From: a virus
Length of the DNA: 29,093 bases
Direction: 5' to 3' (one strand)
IMG/VR virus record: IMGVR_UViG_3300046007_003138
Coordinates: 1-29,093 of that record
A program made the translations under genes and the position numbers. The notes beneath the pieces were generated by a model. The model searched no databases. It saw only the letters and a list, made by a program, of their open reading frames with translations, and was not told the origin of the DNA. This document shows positions 1-6,989 of this stretch, piece after piece; the stretch's first letter is position 1; the number at the start of each line of letters is the position of its first letter.

Positions 1-1652
1 GGAAAGAACCGGCTTCTGCTGAGGAACTCCTCAAGAAGCCGGTTTCTTTTGTCCCTCCTGATTACGATGACGGCGCAACCCCTGTTGAAGTGGGTGGATA
101 TTTCGGAGCGTATGTTGACTTTGATGGTTCAGTAAAGTCAGATATTGAACTCATCTACAAGTACCGCGAGATGGCACTGCACCCTGAATGTGAAAGTGCA
201 ATTGCAGATATTTGCAACGAGAGTATTGTGTACAACGACACACTGGATGCAGTCAAGATTGATGTGTCTTCGGTCAAGCAGTCCAAAGCCATCAAGGACA
301 AGATTGAGGACGAGTTCCACGAGGTGCTGAATCTTTTAGACTTTACTCGTCGTGGTTACGAAGTGTTCCGCAAGTGGTATGTGGAAAGCCGCCTGTATTA
401 CCACATTATTATTGACGAGAAGAACCGCAAGAAGGGTATTGTTGAACTGCGTCCCATTGATCCTGTCAAGATCCGCAAGGTTCGCAGAATAAAGAAGAAG
501 CCACTCAACGCAAACACTGGCAGTGGCAAAATGGGAAGTACTCCCATGAGCGTTTCACTGGTGTCAGAAATTGAAGAGTTCTACATCTACGCAGAACAGG
601 ATCAGGCTTCCACTAGCATGACCTTGGACGGACTCAAGATTAATCCTGACGCTATTTGCTTTATCCATAGCGGATTGTTTGATTCACGACGCAAGAAGAT
701 TTTGGGTTATCTGCACAAGGCAATCAAGTCACTCAACCAGTTGCGTATGATTGAAGACGCAGTGGTAATCTATCGTCTGGCTCGCGCCCCTGAACGCCGT
801 ATTTTCTATGTGGATGTGGGTAATCTGCCCAAGCAAAAGGCTGAAGAGTATGTGCGTGGACTTATGCAGCGATATCGCAGCAAACTCATGTACGATCCCA
901 CTACAGGAGAAATGACTGATAGCCGCAAGCACCTGTCCATGCTGGAAGACTTTTGGATGCCCCGTCGTGAAGGCGGTAAGGGCACAGAAGTCAGCACTCT
1001 ACAGGGCGGTCAGAATCTTGGTGAAATGGAAGATGTCAAGTACTTCCAGAAGAAACTATTCCAGTCGCTTAATGTGCCTACTTCCCGTCTAGAAGAAAAC
1101 ACAGGCTTTAATATTGGTCGTGCGTCTGAAATTAGCCGTGACGAAGTAAAGTTCTTCAAGTTTGTGGAACGACTTCGCATGAAGTTCTCTGAAGTATTCT
1201 TGAACCTGCTGCGTGTACAACTGGTTCTCAAGGGAGTTATTCGTGAAGACGAGTGGAAGGACATTGAACCCAAGATTGCGTTCAAGTTCAATATGGACTC
1301 CCACTTCAGCGAACTCAAGGAAAGCGAAGTGCTCAAGGATCGTCTACAGAGCGCACGGGATGCGGAAGACTTTGTGGGCAAGTACTACTCCCGTGATTTT
1401 GTGCGTCGGCATATTTTAAAGCAGACTGCGGAAGACATTGAGGAGATTGACAACGCTATCAAGAGTGAAATGGCAGAGGGCAAGATTCTACCCCCCGAAG
1501 GGCAGATGACCCCCGCTGGAGCCGAAGGCGCACCTCCCGAGGCTGCTATGGGTGGAGACGCACCACAAGCCCCTGCTGCCCCCAATGTGACAATTGGTGA
1601 AATAGTCGGGGGAGACGATGAAGAAGACGAGTTTGGCAACCCCAAGGAATGA
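1..1652 (+). CDS. 20: Portal vertex protein gp20 (5' truncated by window edge)
   Basis: Portal protein of the T4 head: the ring at the unique vertex through which DNA is packaged and to which the tail joins. The frame is open from base 3 without a stop, and the residues before the first possible in-window start (GTG at 90) read like portal sequence (SFVPPDYDDG, then GGYFGAYVDFDG). The real start is therefore upstream, and the GTG is not a start. Family-typical stretches are the early MALHPECESAIADICNE segment, the central PERRIFYVDVGNLPKQKAEEY segment (crown/clip region), TGFNIGRASEI, and a C-terminal segment ending in an Ala/Pro/Gly-rich and then acidic tail. About 550 residues are visible against 524 in T4. 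The prohead core gene follows after a 71-base gap. Identification is firm; only the N-terminus is missing. Confidence 0.95.
   Translation, partial: KEPASAEELLKKPVSFVPPDYDDGATPVEVGGYFGAYVDFDGSVKSDIELIYKYREMALHPECESAIADICNESIVYNDTLDAVKIDVSSVKQSKAIKDKIEDEFHEVLNLLDFTRRGYEVFRKWYVESRLYYHIIIDEKNRKKGIVELRPIDPVKIRKVRRIKKKPLNANTGSGKMGSTPMSVSLVSEIEEFYIYAEQDQASTSMTLDGLKINPDAICFIHSGLFDSRRKKILGYLHKAIKSLNQLRMIEDAVVIYRLARAPERRIFYVDVGNLPKQKAEEYVRGLMQRYRSKLMYDPTTGEMTDSRKHLSMLEDFWMPRREGGKGTEVSTLQGGQNLGEMEDVKYFQKKLFQSLNVPTSRLEENTGFNIGRASEISRDEVKFFKFVERLRMKFSEVFLNLLRVQLVLKGVIREDEWKDIEPKIAFKFNMDSHFSELKESEVLKDRLQSARDAEDFVGKYYSRDFVRRHILKQTAEDIEEIDNAIKSEMAEGKILPPEGQMTPAGAEGAPPEAAMGGDAPQAPAAPNVTIGEIVGGDDEEDEFGNPKE
7..44 (+). 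repeat. Long inverted repeat inside the portal coding region
   Basis: Bases 7-17 (AACCGGCTTCT) pair perfectly with 34-44. Inside, 20-24 (TGAGG) pair with 29-33 (CCTCA) around the loop AACT, leaving a two-base bulge (18-19). The T-rich stretch TCTTTTG follows. The shape is that of a rho-independent terminator, but it lies within an open, portal-like reading frame. It may be an attenuator, an RNA-processing structure or a chance effect of codons. Confidence 0.6.
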
Positions 1653-1695
1653 TGCTTTAAACTCCACTATTTTACGAGAAATATAGCGGATACTA

Positions 1696-1703
1696 AATAA
1701 ATA
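1696..1703 (+). promoter_or_regulatory. Candidate T4-type late promoter (AATAAATA)
   Basis: The octamer AATAAATA differs at one position from the T4 late promoter TATAAATA, which is read by gp55-programmed RNA polymerase. It lies in the gap between the portal and prohead core genes, 20 bases before the ATG, with the ribosome site AAGGAG between. An overlapping CTAAATA begins at 1693. No -35 element is expected for this class. Short A/T motifs arise by chance, so confidence rests mainly on location. Confidence 0.45.
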
Positions 1704-1723
1704 AGGTCTGACAAGGAGAACCA

Positions 1724-1987
1724 ATGGACAACAACAAAAAGATCGCAAAAGCCCTGCTGGAAAAGAACTACGCCGATGCCAAGGAGCATGTATTCAATGC
1801 TCTGTACGCCAAGGCTTCCCTCCTGCTAGACGAGCAGCGTGTAGCCGTGGCTGAAGCCGTGTTTAATGAAGACAAGAAGATGGGCATGTACAGCGATGGC
1901 GAAGACGGCGAAGACAAGAAAGAAACCAAGAAGAAGAAGACCAAGAGCGAAAAGCCGTCCATGTACGAAGAGGCTGAAGGCAACTAA
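1724..1987 (+). CDS. 68: Prohead core protein, gp68-like
   Basis: An 87-residue charged protein directly after the portal gene and directly before the prohead protease, where T4 carries the minor prohead core genes 67 and 68. The first half (about residues 5-50) is a predicted amphipathic helix (KALLEKNYADAKEHVFNALY, then LLLDEQRVAVAEAVFN) resembling gp68-type proteins. The second half is a low-complexity acidic then lysine-rich tail (about residues 55-87). It presumably sits in the internal scaffold of the prohead. The start is well supported by AAGGAG seven bases upstream. T4 has two genes here and this phage has one. Whether it is strictly gp68 or gp67 cannot be settled by eye. Confidence 0.65.
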   Translation: MDNNKKIAKALLEKNYADAKEHVFNALYAKASLLLDEQRVAVAEAVFNEDKKMGMYSDGEDGEDKKETKKKKTKSEKPSMYEEAEGN

Positions 1988-2631
1988 TGAAACTCATTAC
2001 CGAAACAACCCAGAGTGAAATTCAAGTCTTGACCGAAGAAAAGAACGGTCAGAAGAATTATTTCATTAAGGGTGTATTCATGGAATCGGATACCAAGAAC
2101 CGTAACGGTCGCGTGTATCCTAATGAGATCATGGAAAAGGAAATTGGACGCTACAACAACGAGTATGTGAAGCAGAACCGTGCAATGGGTGAACTTGGGC
2201 ATCCCGAAGGCCCAACCGTCAACCTAGAGCGCGTGTCTCACATCATCAAAAATCTGTCCGTGGACGGCAAGCAGATTATTGGTGAAGCCAAGATCATGGA
2301 CACCCCCTACGGCAAGATTGTAAAGAATCTGATTGACGAAGGAGCCAAACTAGGCGTTTCTTCTCGTGGCATGGGCAGTCTCAAGGAACAGGATGGAGTC
2401 AATGTGGTGCAAGAGGACTTCATGCTTGCAGCAGTGGATGTGGTGGCTGATCCCTCCGCACCCAATGCGTTTGTTAACGGTATCATGGAAGGCAAGGAAT
2501 GGATTTGGGACAATGGGGTTCTCAAGCCTGTAGTGATTGAAAACTACAAAAAGATCATCAAAAAGACCCCATCTCGTCGCTTGGAAGAGCAAGCAATCCA
2601 CCTGTTCAAAGACTTTATCTCAAAACTCTGA
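1987..2631 (+). CDS. 21: Prohead core protease gp21
   Basis: Serine protease of the herpesvirus-assemblin-like T4 family, activated inside the prohead, where it cleaves scaffold and capsid proteins after (I/L)xE sites. It has 214 residues, against 212 in T4. Visible signatures are FMESDTKNRNGRVYP near residue 32, the catalytic-histidine region MGELGHPEG (His72), and the nucleophile region LGVSSRGMG (Ser125/126), followed by AAVDVVADPSAPNAFV. The N-terminus carries candidate self-processing sites (ITE, LTE). The ATG overlaps the stop of the previous gene in TAATG, which implies translational coupling. Firm identification. Confidence 0.95.
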   Translation: MKLITETTQSEIQVLTEEKNGQKNYFIKGVFMESDTKNRNGRVYPNEIMEKEIGRYNNEYVKQNRAMGELGHPEGPTVNLERVSHIIKNLSVDGKQIIGEAKIMDTPYGKIVKNLIDEGAKLGVSSRGMGSLKEQDGVNVVQEDFMLAAVDVVADPSAPNAFVNGIMEGKEWIWDNGVLKPVVIENYKKIIKKTPSRRLEEQAIHLFKDFISKL

Positions 2632-2664
2632 AGCGTCTACATATTCTAAAGGAGAACTCCAGTC

Positions 2665-3828
2665 ATGGCTAACGAAAACATTGAAGATGTCATCAAGAAG
2701 GTAATTCTAGGCGAAGGTTTCCTTGCGGAAAACCCCGAACCCACCGAAGAACCCACCGAAGCCCAAGAGGGTGAGGACGAGGTTGTGGAGGAAGAGGTTG
2801 TGGAGGAAGAGTACGAAGGCGAACTAGAAGAAGCCAAGGAAGAAGATGAAGACGAGTCAGAGGACGAAGAGTCTGAAGACGAGGACGAAGAGGAAGAGGA
2901 AGAGGAAGACAAGCCCATGAAGAAGTTCTCTTTCAAGAAGAAGGAAGTCAAGGAAGCCGCCTCTGACTACGCATCTACCGACATTAGTCACGATGTCAAC
3001 AAGAAGGGTGCAAAGATTGCCGAGCCGCACAACGCAAACGCTGGCAAGAACATGGGAACTATCAAGCCCAAGAAGAGCGATGCCAACGGCAAGGTAGAGA
3101 AAATCTCCGCACAGGAGAGCATTGAAACCTTGTTCGCTGGCAAGGAACTAACCGAAGAGTTCAAGACCGAAGCCGCTACCTTGTTTGAGGCTCACCTCGC
3201 TGCTCGTACCAACGAGATTGAGGAAGAGATTCAAGCCAAGTACGAGACTCTACTAGAAGATCACACTCTCGCCGTCACCGAAGAAATGGTTGAGCGTATT
3301 GATGAGTACCTCAACTATGTGGTGGAAGAGTGGATGCAGGAGAACCGTCTGGCTGTCAGCAACGGTCTTCGCACCGAGATCACCGAAGGATTCATTGAGC
3401 GTCTCAAGGGCGTTTTTGCCGAGTCGTACATTGAAATCCCCGAAGAGAAACTTGATCTGTTTGAGTCCACTGTTGAGGACTACGAGAGTCTCAAGAGCGA
3501 ACTAGACGGTCAGGTTGCCAAGAACATGGAGATCAACGAAGAGTGCGAGCAACTCCGTTGCGAACTTCTGTTCCGCGAAATGGCTGAAGGACTAACCGAT
3601 ACCGAGACTCAGAAACTACGCGATCTTGCCGAGAGCGTTGAGTTTGAGTCCGTAGAGCAGTTTGCCGAAAAACTCTCTGTTCTCCGCGAGAACATTGAGA
3701 ACATCGGTAACACCGCCACCGAATCTGCCGAAGAAGAGACTCTAGAAGAGTCCTACGAGGAAGGTTCTGAAGACGCTTCTCCGCTCATGGAGGCTTACCT
3801 CAAGTCTATGAGCAAGAGCAAGGACTAA
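2665..3828 (+). CDS. 22: Prohead scaffolding core protein gp22
   Basis: Major internal scaffold around which the capsid assembles and which gp21 then degrades. Evidence is the position between gp21 and the capsid gene, the strongly acidic, helix-rich composition, and a 387-residue length. That is longer than T4 gp22 (269) because of an N-terminal Glu/Asp-rich extension (about residues 25-85). The rest (about 150-350) is predicted alpha-helical or coiled coil. Candidate gp21 cleavage sites near the start are LGE (residue 18 region) and LAE just after. The start is preceded by a strong AAAGGAG. The sequence is too low in complexity for name-level certainty without context, but context is decisive here. 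Confidence 0.88.
   Translation: MANENIEDVIKKVILGEGFLAENPEPTEEPTEAQEGEDEVVEEEVVEEEYEGELEEAKEEDEDESEDEESEDEDEEEEEEEDKPMKKFSFKKKEVKEAASDYASTDISHDVNKKGAKIAEPHNANAGKNMGTIKPKKSDANGKVEKISAQESIETLFAGKELTEEFKTEAATLFEAHLAARTNEIEEEIQAKYETLLEDHTLAVTEEMVERIDEYLNYVVEEWMQENRLAVSNGLRTEITEGFIERLKGVFAESYIEIPEEKLDLFESTVEDYESLKSELDGQVAKNMEINEECEQLRCELLFREMAEGLTDTETQKLRDLAESVEFESVEQFAEKLSVLRENIENIGNTATESAEEETLEESYEEGSEDASPLMEAYLKSMSKSKD
2737..2808 (+). repeat. Short tandem repeats in the acidic part of gp22
   Basis: Two perfect tandem duplications are visible. A 12-mer, GAACCCACCGAA, occurs at 2737-2748 and 2749-2760 (encoding EPTE twice). A 15-mer, GAGGTTGTGGAGGAA, occurs at 2779-2793 and 2794-2808 (encoding EVVEE twice). 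They explain part of the length excess of this scaffold protein and suggest expansion by slippage. Confidence 0.9.
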
Positions 3829-3895
3829 ATTTCACTTTTTTCAATTCACACTTTCCAGTCAATTCCGACTGTTAAAAACCAAAGGAGTCACTATC

Positions 3896-5329
3896 ATGGA
3901 AGACAACTTTCTAACCGAACACGCTCTCCGCAAGTGGAAGCCTGTTCTAGACCACACCGACATGGCTGCAATTGCAGATCCCCATCGTCGCGCCGTAACT
4001 GCCACCCTCCTAGAGAATCAGGAGAAGGCAATCAAGCAGCAGATGCTAACCGAAGGCCCAACCAATGCCATGACTGGTACTGGCGTTGTGGGTAGCGATG
4101 GCAGCGCAAACATTCAGGGTTACGATCCCATCCTGATCCAACTTGTTCGTCGCGCTATGCCCAACCTAATGGCATACGACATCTGCGGCGTTCAGGCTAT
4201 GTCTGCTCCCACAGGCTTGATCTTCGCAATGCGTACCAAGTACTCCAATTCTACCGATGGTGGTGTTCTTGGCGCAGAAGCCATGTTCAACGAACCACAG
4301 GTTGGATTCTCTGGTGTTACTGCTAACAACAAGAACACTGGTAGCATCACTGGTGTTAGCGGTGCTACCTTCTCTTCGTTCTTTGTTGATCCGTTCTCGG
4401 GTTATCCGGGTCAAGATCCAACTAGCGCAACTGGTCTATTCACTGGCTCGGGACACAACACCACTTCTGGTGAAGGTCTCGCTCCTGCTCAAATGGGCTT
4501 TAGCATTGAGCGTGTGGCAGTAGAAGCCCGTACTCGCGCTCTTGCTGCGTCTTACTCGGTGGAATTGGCTCAAGATCTCAAGGCTGTTCACGGTCTTGAC
4601 GCTGAAACCGAACTCGCCAACATTCTCAGCACAGAAATTCTGTCTGAAATCAACCGCGAAGTGGTTCGTACCGTATACACCAACGCTCGTCTAGGTGCAC
4701 AACAAACCGATCTGTACTACAAGACTGTTGCTGGTGGTCTAAGTGCTTCAGCGGCAGTAGGTGGCGTATACGATCTCATTCAAGACTCTGACGGTCGTTG
4801 GAGCGCGGAAAAGTTCCGTGGTCTAATGTTCCAGATTGAGCGTGAGTGCAACCAGATCGCCAAGGATACCCGTCGTGGCAAGGGCAACTTCATCATCTGC
4901 TCGGCAGATGTTGCTTCAGCCCTCGCAATGGGTGGATTCCTGAACATCAGCCCCGCGCTGAATGTCAGCCTTGATGTTGATGATACCGGCAACACCTTTG
5001 CTGGAACCCTCAACGGCAAGATCAAGGTGTACATTGATCCGTACATCGACACCACCGTTACCACTAGCCCCAACTTTGTCTGCGTAGGATATAAGGGAAC
5101 CAGTCCGTATGATGCGGGTCTGTTCTACTGCCCTTATGTCCCGCTACAAATGATGCGTGCAGTTACTACCGATACCTTCCAGCCCAAGATGGCATTCAAG
5201 ACCCGCTACGGCATGGTTTCGAATCCATTCGCTAAGGGTACGGCTATCGGAAGTGGCGCACTTGATGCCCGTAGCAACCGTTACTATCGTCTGTTCCGCG
5301 TAGACAACCTACACGGCGTAGCGTCGTAA
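3896..5329 (+). CDS. 23: Major capsid protein gp23
   Basis: HK97-fold hexamer protein of the T4-type head, 477 residues against 521 in T4. Family-typical stretches are LVRRAMPNLMAYDICGVQ near residue 83, EAMFNE, MGFSIERVAVEARTRALAA, YSVELAQDLKAVHGLDAE, ILSTEILSEINREVVR, and the C-terminal PKMAFKTRYGMVSNPF. The first 53 residues are a propeptide; LTE53-G54 fits the gp21 cleavage rule and precedes the conserved mature region. The start has AAAGGAG eight bases upstream. A strong terminator follows the gene. I see no separate vertex protein gene (gp24) in the window. Certain identification. Confidence 0.98.
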   Translation: MEDNFLTEHALRKWKPVLDHTDMAAIADPHRRAVTATLLENQEKAIKQQMLTEGPTNAMTGTGVVGSDGSANIQGYDPILIQLVRRAMPNLMAYDICGVQAMSAPTGLIFAMRTKYSNSTDGGVLGAEAMFNEPQVGFSGVTANNKNTGSITGVSGATFSSFFVDPFSGYPGQDPTSATGLFTGSGHNTTSGEGLAPAQMGFSIERVAVEARTRALAASYSVELAQDLKAVHGLDAETELANILSTEILSEINREVVRTVYTNARLGAQQTDLYYKTVAGGLSASAAVGGVYDLIQDSDGRWSAEKFRGLMFQIERECNQIAKDTRRGKGNFIICSADVASALAMGGFLNISPALNVSLDVDDTGNTFAGTLNGKIKVYIDPYIDTTVTTSPNFVCVGYKGTSPYDAGLFYCPYVPLQMMRAVTTDTFQPKMAFKTRYGMVSNPFAKGTAIGSGALDARSNRYYRLFRVDNLHGVAS

Positions 5330-5352
5330 TAGTCACAGTAACCTGAAGACTT

Positions 5353-5387
5353 GGGGGAGAGGCTCAAACCTCTCCCCCTTTTCTTTT
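5353..5387 (+). terminator. Rho-independent terminator after the capsid gene
   Basis: A perfect 10-bp stem pairs GGGGGAGAGG (5353-5362) with CCTCTCCCCC (5369-5378) around the loop CTCAAA, followed by TTTTCTTTT. It lies 23 bases after the capsid stop codon, so the head-gene transcript should end here. Confidence 0.95.
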
Positions 5388-5391
5388 GGTG

Positions 5392-5399
5392 TCTAAATA
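5392..5399 (+). promoter_or_regulatory. Candidate T4-type late promoter (TCTAAATA)
   Basis: The octamer matches T4 TATAAATA at seven of eight positions and lies immediately after the capsid terminator, where a new late unit must start. T4 late transcripts begin about six bases past the octamer, which here would be about one base before the ATG at 5407. Confidence 0.5.
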
Positions 5400-5406
5400 C
5401 TTACAC

Positions 5407-5934
5407 ATGTCAATACCCTACAATTTCACAGACATTGAAGAGGGGATTCTAGACAGATACCCCCAATACATGAATCCGCTGCTGCCGACTTACTATCGGT
5501 TTACTGTTAGTCGGCTTCCCAAGGTATCGTATTTTTGTCAAAGCGTGTCGTTGCCCACTATCACCATGAGTGAAGTGATTATGCCCACTCCCTTTGTTCA
5601 AATATCCAGACCGTCCAAACTAGACTTTGACGAACTAACTATTGGTTTTGTGGTGGACGAGGCTATGGGTAATTGGCTTGAACTGTACAATTGGATGCGG
5701 TCTGTGACCAATGTGGAAAACTACGACGAGTTCCGCCCCGTGAACACCCATGTAGCCACAGCCAATCTAATTATTTTGAATTCCAAGAAGAATCCAAAAT
5801 TAAATGTGACATTCAACGACATCTATCCACGCAGTCTATCGGCTATAGACTTTAACTCTGCGATTGTTGATCCAGAGCCGTTTATTGCTAACTGCACTTT
5901 CAAATACCGCAGTTACGAAATAGAGACTCTCTAA
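5407..5934 (+). CDS. Small tail protein, gp3/gp19-like (tail completion or tube type)
   Basis: A 175-residue protein that I read as a member of the T4 tail-tube-like fold family. It has a short helical N-terminus, then FTVSRLPKVSYFCQSVSLP, a middle KLDFDELTIGFVVDEAM with NWLELYNWM, and a C-terminal beta-rich region ending FKYRSYEIETL. In many exo-T-even genomes a protein of this kind between gp23 and uvsY is called gp3 (tail completion/sheath stabilizer); gp19 (tail tube) shares the fold. I chose the ATG at 5407, because the alternative upstream TTG at 5386 lies inside the terminator T-run. No Shine-Dalgarno is visible, so the message may be leaderless. The family is fairly sure; the exact gp number is not. 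Confidence 0.65.
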   Translation: MSIPYNFTDIEEGILDRYPQYMNPLLPTYYRFTVSRLPKVSYFCQSVSLPTITMSEVIMPTPFVQISRPSKLDFDELTIGFVVDEAMGNWLELYNWMRSVTNVENYDEFRPVNTHVATANLIILNSKKNPKLNVTFNDIYPRSLSAIDFNSAIVDPEPFIANCTFKYRSYEIETL

Positions 5935-5965
5935 TATTTTTATTTGAGTGGACAAGTACGACCGC

Positions 5966-5993
5966 TTGACTTCCATAGAATCTCGTGTATACT
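5966..5993 (+). promoter_or_regulatory. Sigma70-type promoter of uvsY (TTGACT-16-TATACT)
   Basis: The -35 box TTGACT (5966-5971) and -10 box TATACT (5988-5993) are separated by 16 bases, with GC before the -35. Transcription would start near 6000, leaving a short leader that contains CGGAGA before the uvsY ATG at 6014. The promoter position also argues against a uvsY start further upstream. Confidence 0.7.
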
Positions 5994-6013
5994 CCTCAAA
6001 CGGAGATTTGTTT

Positions 6014-6448
6014 ATGACCCTAGACGACATTCGCAAAGAGTTGGAGCGGGACACCCGTATTGACGATTCGGCACTAGACACCGAATCGCTACGCATTCCA
6101 CAACTCCACAACAAGTACATGAACTTTCTGTTGGAAGAACGCCTCATGTTTGCCAAGTACGAAAACGAGGTGGCTGTGGTTACTCGTGACAAGTGGGAGT
6201 ACTACACAGGCAAGATGAGCGAAGAGCAGTTGGCAGCGCGTGGATGGGAGCCGTTCAATCTCAAGATTCTGCGTAACGATTTGGACATGTATCTGAACGC
6301 TGATACGGACATCGTGAAGGCTCGTCAGAAAATGTACTACCAAAAAGAAAAGATTGGGCTGTTGGAAGAGATCGTAAAAGAACTCAACAATCGCCATTGG
6401 AAAATCAGAAATGCCATTGAGTGGAGGAAATTTGTAAATGGGCAATGA
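6014..6448 (+). CDS. uvsY: Recombination mediator UvsY
   Basis: UvsY loads the UvsX recombinase onto ssDNA coated with gp32. From the ATG at 6014 the protein has 144 residues, against 137 in T4, and begins MTLDDIRKELERD, which lines up with the T4 start MRLEDLQEEL. The frame is open further upstream to a GTG at 5948, but that would place the start ahead of the promoter at 5966-5993. The ATG at 6014 also has its own CGGAGA site. Conserved features are the ALDTESLRIPQLHNKY segment, the DKWEYYTG turn, and the C-terminal helix with HWKIRNAIEWRKF. It overlaps the deaminase gene by 11 bases. Confidence 0.85.
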   Translation: MTLDDIRKELERDTRIDDSALDTESLRIPQLHNKYMNFLLEERLMFAKYENEVAVVTRDKWEYYTGKMSEEQLAARGWEPFNLKILRNDLDMYLNADTDIVKARQKMYYQKEKIGLLEEIVKELNNRHWKIRNAIEWRKFVNGQ

Positions 6449-6989
6449 ATGGGACGATCTGTTAGACTGCGATCCTGAAAACGAAGATCGTGATGCACGC
6501 TATTTGCGGGATATTTGGGAAATGGCTTCTGCACACAGTCAAGACCCTAACACACAGGTTGCGTCTGCTCTTGTAACATGGGCAGGTGGAATCGTGCTTG
6601 CGGCATGGAATGAATTGCCTCCTGCCCTGTGCGGCAAGGGGTATCCACGAACGCCCGAAACCAAAAACTACTGTTTTGAACACGCAGAGCGCAGAGTACT
6701 GTACAAGTCTGTAGCCAACAATTTGAGTGTTGGTGGGCTTCAGATGTACGGCACATGGATTGCCTGTGCTGAATGTGCTCGTGCCATTATAGAGTTTAAT
6801 ATCAGCAGAGTTGTGACTTTCAGGCGTTTGGTTGAGCGCACTCCCCCCAAGTGGCAAGAAAGTGTGCGTGAGGGTTTAGCCATGATGCGAGACGCTGGAA
6901 TAACCGTGATTGGGTGGGAAGGCAACCTAAACAGTAGCCGCACCATACGATTCAACGGAGAGGTTCTAGGAAGTGAAGTGCTGGTGTAA
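6438..6989 (+). CDS. cd: dCMP deaminase
   Basis: Zinc-dependent deoxycytidylate deaminase, supplying dUMP for thymidylate synthesis during phage replication. It has 183 residues, against 193 in T4. The catalytic motif is His82-Ala-Glu84. The two zinc cysteines are Cys110 and Cys113 in WIACAECARAI, where the usual proline before the first cysteine is alanine. The N-terminal helix RDIWEMASAHSQDPNTQVAS and the insert around residues 60-78 fit the dCMP class rather than cytidine deaminases. GGAGG precedes the start. It overlaps uvsY upstream and touches uvsW downstream (TAATG). Confidence 0.85.
   Translation: MGNEWDDLLDCDPENEDRDARYLRDIWEMASAHSQDPNTQVASALVTWAGGIVLAAWNELPPALCGKGYPRTPETKNYCFEHAERRVLYKSVANNLSVGGLQMYGTWIACAECARAIIEFNISRVVTFRRLVERTPPKWQESVREGLAMMRDAGITVIGWEGNLNSSRTIRFNGEVLGSEVLV

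Noticed and set aside
2646-2951. A 101-codon open frame on the minus strand, extremely Ser-rich
   Set aside because: It is the complement of the Glu/Asp-codon-rich scaffold gene; GAG/GAA repeats read backwards give Ser codons. No ribosome site.
3850-3866. Small inverted repeat CAGTC/GACTG in the gap before the capsid gene
   Set aside because: Only a five-bp stem with no T-run; expected often by chance and too weak for a terminator.
5948-6013. Longer uvsY starting at GTG 5948
   Set aside because: It would start ahead of the sigma70-type promoter, and homology with T4 UvsY begins at the ATG at 6014, which has its own ribosome site.
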